In this document: in pieces, positions 63,521-64,000 of the stretch
How the letters are laid out: the number at the start of each line of letters is the position of its first letter
Position numbering within the stretch: position 1 is the first letter of the stretch
Assembly: GCF_009674825.1 (NCBI RefSeq)
Contig: NZ_WKJH01000005.1
Coordinates: 62,001-126,000, forward strand
DNA from: Maribacter luteus
Lineage (GTDB): Bacteria > Bacteroidota > Bacteroidia > Flavobacteriales > Flavobacteriaceae
Reading direction: 5' to 3'
Length of the DNA stretch: 64,000 nt
Program-made: the position numbers and the translations under genes
The notes under the pieces: generated by a model
The model's input: the letters and a program-made list of their open reading frames with translations, nothing else
The model's database searches: none
What the model was told of the DNA's origin: nothing

Positions 63521-64000
63521 ATGCAAAAGATCTTGGCATATCCGCTTACCGTTGTTTATTTCCTGTTTTTTGGATTGGCCCTTGCCATATTCCATCCCAT
63601 TCAATGGCTGTGTTTTAACCTCTTTGGTTACAATGCCCACAAAGCCAGTGTGAGCATCCTTAACCTATGTCTTTTACGTTGCACACATTTCTTAGGCACT
63701 ACCTATAAATTCAATAATCCATACAAATTGCCAACAGATCGGCCCTTGATCATCGTTTCTAACCATCAGAGTATGAACGATATTCCCCCGATTATCTGGT
63801 TTATGCGAAAATATCACCCTAAATTCGTTAGTAAGATCGAATTAGGGAAAGGTATCCCCAGCGTTTCTTACAACCTTAGACATGGAGGTTCCGTTTTAAT
63901 AGATAGGAAAGACAGCAAACAGGCCTTGGTACAGATTGCTAAATTGGGTAAATACATCGAGAAGCATAATCGAAGTGCCGTAATATTCCCTGAAGGAACA
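63521..64000 (+). CDS. 1-acyl-sn-glycerol-3-phosphate acyltransferase, N-terminal part (cut by window end)
   Basis: The frame from the ATG at 63521 stays open to the window end, 160 codons. It has an N-terminal membrane helix, the HX4D acyltransferase motif NHQSMND (His82, Asp87) and the third motif FPEGT at the very end, with FVSKIELGKGIPS between. These are the PlsC hallmarks for making phosphatidic acid from lysophosphatidate at the inner membrane. The C-terminal ~80-90 residues are missing because the window ends. Confidence 0.9.
   Translation, partial: MQKILAYPLTVVYFLFFGLALAIFHPIQWLCFNLFGYNAHKASVSILNLCLLRCTHFLGTTYKFNNPYKLPTDRPLIIVSNHQSMNDIPPIIWFMRKYHPKFVSKIELGKGIPSVSYNLRHGGSVLIDRKDSKQALVQIAKLGKYIEKHNRSAVIFPEGT

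Noticed and set aside
1-64000. tRNA, rRNA, CRISPR, prophage or insertion sequences
   Set aside because: Looked for on both strands by eye; no cloverleaf, no spaced identical repeats and no transposase, integrase or phage genes were seen.

Overview
The window is ordinary chromosomal DNA of a member of the Bacteroidota, almost certainly a (probably marine) Flavobacteriaceae species. Signs of this are the low GC content, two TonB-dependent receptors with N-terminal carboxypeptidase-regulatory-like domains, carotenoid genes, lineage-typical families (DUF3078, DUF3109, DUF6503-like), weak Shine-Dalgarno sequences, and promoters of the Bacteroidetes type (-33 TTG, about 19 bp, -7 TAnnTTTG). Family-level placement is confident; genus is not. 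I see no tRNA, rRNA, CRISPR array, insertion sequence or prophage.

Layout. 0-5 kb: the 3' end of a carboxypeptidase-regulatory-like protein, a DUF423 membrane protein, a secreted HExxH protein, and an S9 peptidase operon. 5-10 kb: a TonB receptor followed by lycopene cyclase (with no ATG start), convergent with a polyprenyl diphosphate synthase. 10-17 kb: a TetR-TolC-adaptor-RND efflux operon with a palindromic operator candidate at its promoter, ending in a terminator that lies inside the last codons of a convergent DUF4184 gene. 17.5-23.4 kb: aspS, an APC permease, a CLC channel/exchanger, a small membrane protein and a cold-shock protein. 23.4-28.2 kb: tadA and dxs (divergent), DUF3078, dGTPase.

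28.3-42.9 kb is the most interesting part: a phosphate-acquisition island. It holds a TonB receptor; a putative surface lipoprotein with an internally duplicated, probably beta-helical domain; a secreted stand-alone carboxypeptidase-regulatory-like domain; a small MORN-like secreted protein; an OprP/OprO-type porin; two PiT phosphate permeases; and a Na/Pi cotransporter. All three transporters carry C-terminal PhoU-like helical domains. Four promoters here carry arrays of 11-bp direct repeats (TAAC(C/A/T)-type, like the 11-bp-period Pho boxes of other bacteria) in exact register with the -7 element. I read the island as a PhoB-controlled outer- and inner-membrane phosphate uptake system that uses a TonB receptor with a non-SusD lipoprotein. 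No pst, phoU or phoBR genes are in the window.

43-64 kb is housekeeping and regulatory: DUF6503-like and PepSY-like secreted proteins, YicC-gmk-nadD, an ASCH protein, a Gfo/Idh oxidoreductase, a DinB-fold protein, nrdB-nrdA, an orphan LytTR/TPR-LytS two-component pair, DUF3109, MarC, an S41 protease with dCMP deaminase, HupE, a TerB-DnaJ membrane protein, a bacilliredoxin, and the start of a plsC-type acyltransferase cut by the window end. Several genes (dxs, tadA, plsC) have a -7 element only 4-9 bases before the start codon, implying leaderless or nearly leaderless mRNAs.
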